From positions 992,001 to 1,056,000 of the forward strand of contig NZ_CP138995.1 in NCBI RefSeq assembly GCF_044596045.1: 64,000 bases of DNA, given 5' to 3'. This document shows positions 63,934 through 64,000 of the stretch, piece after piece. A model generated the notes under the pieces. That model worked only from the letters and a program-made list of their open reading frames with translations, ran no database searches and was not told the DNA's origin. The DNA is from Flagellimonas sp947499585. GTDB taxonomy: Bacteria > Bacteroidota > Bacteroidia > Flavobacteriales > Flavobacteriaceae. A program made the translations under genes and the position numbers. Each line of letters opens with the position of its first letter. Positions within the stretch are counted from its first letter, which is position 1.

Positions 63934-64000
63934 TCCAATACTGGGCAGGGAAACCCATTGTTTGGAGTACATTCTCGATTAAGGTACATTTTGACAGCAT

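Noticed and set aside
1..64000. CRISPR array, tRNA or rRNA genes, insertion sequences, prophage
   Set aside because: No regularly spaced direct repeats, no tRNA-like CCA-ending cloverleaf and no transposase or phage protein was seen by reading; a tRNAscan or IS search would be needed to exclude short ones.

Overview
The window reads as the chromosome of a marine-type member of the Flavobacteriaceae (Bacteroidota). The DNA is AT-rich, and promoters fit the Bacteroidota TTG / TAnnTTTG pattern, best seen before rplU. It has SusC-like TonB receptors with carboxypeptidase-like N-terminal domains, a type IX secretion (T9SS) type B C-terminal domain, paired M16 proteases, and the Flavobacteriia order ftsX-DUF3098-uppP-truB next to leuS. 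Genus was not determined. I see no rRNA, tRNA, CRISPR array, prophage or insertion sequence; this is mostly ordinary core chromosome with a few accessory modules.

Layout. 1-5.0 kb: a minus-strand set of five genes (Cys-rich small protein, Met/His-rich outer-membrane protein, TonB receptor, PepSY membrane protein, DJ-1/PfpI lipoprotein) that looks like metal acquisition, probably copper or iron. 5.0-10.9 kb: EamA transporter, an inactive/active M16 protease pair, DUF4199, and rplU-rpmA. 11.1-15.0 kb: TonB receptor plus beta-propeller phytase. 15.0-21.2 kb: a D-threonine-aldolase-like enzyme, a DUF1569 protein, and a TonB receptor divergent from a LytS/LytTR pair. 21.2-27.5 kb: SDR reductase, ahcY, phosphopantetheinyl transferase, then thiamine-binding protein, PnuC, NadR-like kinase and DUF4301. 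27.5-28.2 kb: a gene-poor stretch with three terminators, a 35-residue membrane ORF and a possible pseudoknot RNA. 28.2-32.4 kb: a small secreted protein behind a sigma-54-like site, an NtrC-type regulator, and a convergent hybrid kinase. 32.5-34.9 kb: a TPP riboswitch ahead of a TonB receptor, hence a thiamine receptor.

34.9-42.2 kb: oxidoreductase, Rieske-like lipoprotein, greA (behind a terminator-like leader hairpin), HIT protein, histidine kinase, DUF3127, AtoE-type transporter, aat and tag. 42.2-47.4 kb: the most system-like region. A LysR regulator sits between an SbtA-type bicarbonate permease operon and a Thermus-type isocitrate dehydrogenase operon. Each operon carries one member of a pair of small paralogous proteins, and both are preceded by the same 28-bp AT-rich element (26/28 identical) at almost the same distance from the first start codon. 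A CutA-like (PII-fold) gene lies just upstream. I infer a LysR-controlled carbon/2-oxoglutarate regulon with a small protein family of unknown function.

47.4-53.5 kb: two secreted paralogs divergent from a TetR-ABC-HlyD-TolC operon; the ABC protein keeps its Walker A but has lost nearly every other ATPase motif. 53.5-64 kb: YitT, thioredoxin-like and TonB-like proteins, truB, uppP, DUF3098, ftsX, a T9SS-exported protein, leuS and a SemiSWEET. leuS carries an in-frame double-palindrome repeat, an unusual case of an intergenic-type repeat inside an essential protein; a degenerate palindrome of another common type follows the gene.
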